7,301 nucleotides of DNA from Pseudomonadota bacterium. Lineage in GTDB: Bacteria; Pseudomonadota; Gammaproteobacteria; Enterobacterales; Enterobacteriaceae. The stretch's first letter is position 1. The number at the start of each line of letters is the position of its first letter. Location: the NCBI GenBank assembly GCA_023425455.1, contig JAFACP010000252.1:1-7301 (forward strand), read 5' to 3'. Positions 6,867 to 7,301 of this stretch are shown here, piece by piece. The position numbers were made by a program, and so were the translations under genes. The notes under the pieces are model-generated. The model did no database searches, had not been told where the DNA came from, and worked only from the letters and a program-made list of their open reading frames with translations.

Positions 6867-6899
6867 ATGCCGCGCGAAATTGCGACGCTGACAAGATAA
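6867..6899 (+). CDS. Possible 10-codon small ORF with strong Shine-Dalgarno (speculative)
   Basis: ATG at 6867 opens the peptide MPREIATLTR and ends in TAA. It is preceded by GGAGGA (6853-6858), a near-perfect Shine-Dalgarno, with 8 nt spacing. It lies about 40 nt after the predicted start of the divergent plus-strand promoter and just before a hairpin with a T-tract. I recognise no homologue, and the peptide is too short for sequence features to prove coding. CGCAAT (6863-6868) and ATTGCG (6879-6884) can pair around the start codon. It could be a leader peptide, a microprotein or chance. Confidence 0.2.
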   Translation: MPREIATLTR

Positions 6900-6903
6900 A
6901 ACA

Positions 6904-6942
6904 CCAGCCGGGCTGGGTTATCCCCAGAATTTTTTCTTTTTT
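6904..6942 (+). terminator. Rho-independent-like terminator with competing upstream hairpin
   Basis: On the plus strand CTGGG (6913-6917) and CCCAG (6923-6927) form a 5-bp stem with a 5-nt loop, followed after AA by six Ts, a C and six more Ts (6930-6942). A second stem, CCAGC (6904-6908) with GCTGG (6912-6916), shares 6913-6916, so the two hairpins exclude each other. The stem is short, so terminator strength is uncertain. On the minus strand the same DNA is not followed by a good T-tract. Confidence 0.45.
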
Positions 6943-6954
6943 AACATTTGTCAA
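6926..6954 (-). promoter_or_regulatory. Possible upstream uvrB promoter with consensus -35
   Basis: On the minus strand a perfect TTGACA (6954-6949) is followed after 17 bp by AATTCT (6931-6926), which matches only 3 of 6 -10 bases. A transcript would start near 6919, about 190 nt before uvrB. Low confidence because of the poor -10. Confidence 0.25.
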
Positions 6955-7025
6955 GCCAGCCAATGAAAGTTTTATGGCAGCAGGTGACAGATTCATTGCG
7001 GCAATTGCTTTTATCTAACCTGCTA

Positions 7026-7031
7026 ATTATA
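7026..7031 (-). promoter_or_regulatory. Consensus -10 (TATAAT), possible distal uvrB promoter
   Basis: TATAAT on the minus strand predicts a start about 290 nt upstream of uvrB, roughly where E. coli uvrB is reported to have a distal promoter P3. No -35 is recognisable at 16-18 bp, so an activator or an extended element would be needed. The region is A/T-rich, which raises the chance of coincidence. Confidence 0.25.
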
Positions 7032-7125
7032 AACGGATATTTTATAAAGCCGCCTTTCGCATCAATTCGGGCGTAAGCCGCGTATTCTCTCGCTTAACGC
7101 GTGTTTTCTAACTCTAATACACATG

Positions 7126-7150
7126 GTTATCCACAGGAATAGTGGATAAC
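7126..7150. promoter_or_regulatory. Inverted pair of DnaA boxes upstream of uvrB
   Basis: A perfect DnaA box TTATCCACA lies on the plus strand at 7127-7135, and TTATCCACT (one mismatch) lies on the minus strand at 7149-7141. Together they form 9-bp inverted arms, GTTATCCAC and GTGGATAAC, around 7 bp. DnaA binding in the distal uvrB control region has been described in E. coli, so a regulatory role is likely. A one-mismatch box (TTATTCATA, 7254-7262) is nearby but weak. Confidence 0.7.
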
Positions 7151-7301
7151 TGCTTCCAGCCCGTACAGACCGCCACTCAGCAAATTCCCGGATTTTCCCA
7201 TCAGGGGTCGGCAAAAAAAATTTATCGCTATTTTTTGATGATAATTAGCTGAGTTATTCATAATCAGTTGCTGAGATCTTACTCACACTTCCCGCTGCCC
7301 A

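Larger units (their letters stand above)
6943..7301. other. Gene-free upstream region of uvrB, bio-operon side
   Basis: I find no credible protein gene here on either strand. It contains the DnaA-box pair, a lone TATAAT, a 7-bp inverted repeat CAATGAA/TTCATTG (6961-6967 and 6992-6998), an A/T-only imperfect inverted repeat around 7212-7236, and two GCTGAG direct repeats (about 7248 and 7270). In E. coli the bioD gene ends a few hundred bases upstream of uvrB. If the order is conserved, bioD would end just beyond the right edge. Confidence 0.6.

Noticed and set aside
6918..6926. TTATCCCCA as a further DnaA box
   Set aside because: One mismatch, isolated, and contained in the terminator hairpin, which explains the sequence.
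7254..7301. A minus-strand open stretch ending in TAA at the right edge, considered as the end of bioD
   Set aside because: The roughly 15 codons (WAAGSVSKISATDYE) do not resemble a BioD C-terminus I know, and such a short open stretch is expected by chance.

Overview
The window looks like a chromosomal segment of an enterobacterium (Enterobacteriaceae; an Enterobacter/Klebsiella/Citrobacter-like relative of Escherichia coli). Every protein closely matches its E. coli counterpart as I recall it. The gene order ybhL - moaEDCBA - ybhK - uvrB is the E. coli order, shown here in reverse complement. The sequence is not E. coli itself: there are scattered substitutions, UvrB is two residues shorter, and the intergenic sequences differ. 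I see no mobile element, tRNA, rRNA or CRISPR array. This is core genome, and the interest lies mostly in the regulatory DNA.

Layout: positions 1-671 (minus) are most of ybhL, a seven-helix BAX-inhibitor-1 family membrane protein cut off by the window edge. Positions 731-3438 (minus) are the molybdenum-cofactor operon moaABCDE, transcribed right to left with very tight spacing (24 nt, 3 nt, 8-nt overlap, 1 nt). MoaA and MoaC convert GTP to cyclic pyranopterin monophosphate (cPMP). MoaD and MoaE form molybdopterin synthase. MoaB is a MogA-like protein of uncertain role. The 348 bp between moaA and ybhK (3439-3786) hold a molybdenum-cofactor (Moco) riboswitch ending at the moaA Shine-Dalgarno, an unassigned 18-bp perfect palindrome, a strong ModE-type operator, and a candidate FNR-dependent distal promoter. 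Together they suggest that anaerobiosis, molybdate and finished cofactor are all sensed upstream of moaA.

Positions 3787-4695 (plus) are ybhK, a YvcK/GlmR (CofD-like) protein. It converges on uvrB (4714-6729, minus) with only 18 bp between the stop codons. UvrB is the damage-verification helicase-like subunit of nucleotide excision repair.

The last 572 bp (6730-7301) contain no protein gene I can recognise. The bio operon would be expected just beyond the edge by synteny. This stretch holds the uvrB control region: a promoter close to the gene, a textbook LexA (SOS) box, possible more distal promoters, and a perfect DnaA box paired with an inverted near-perfect one. It also contains a speculative plus-strand unit: a promoter whose -10 lies inside the LexA box, a 10-codon ORF with a strong Shine-Dalgarno, and two mutually exclusive hairpins, the second followed by a T-tract. 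That unit is the best candidate here for something undescribed, but it rests on short motifs only.
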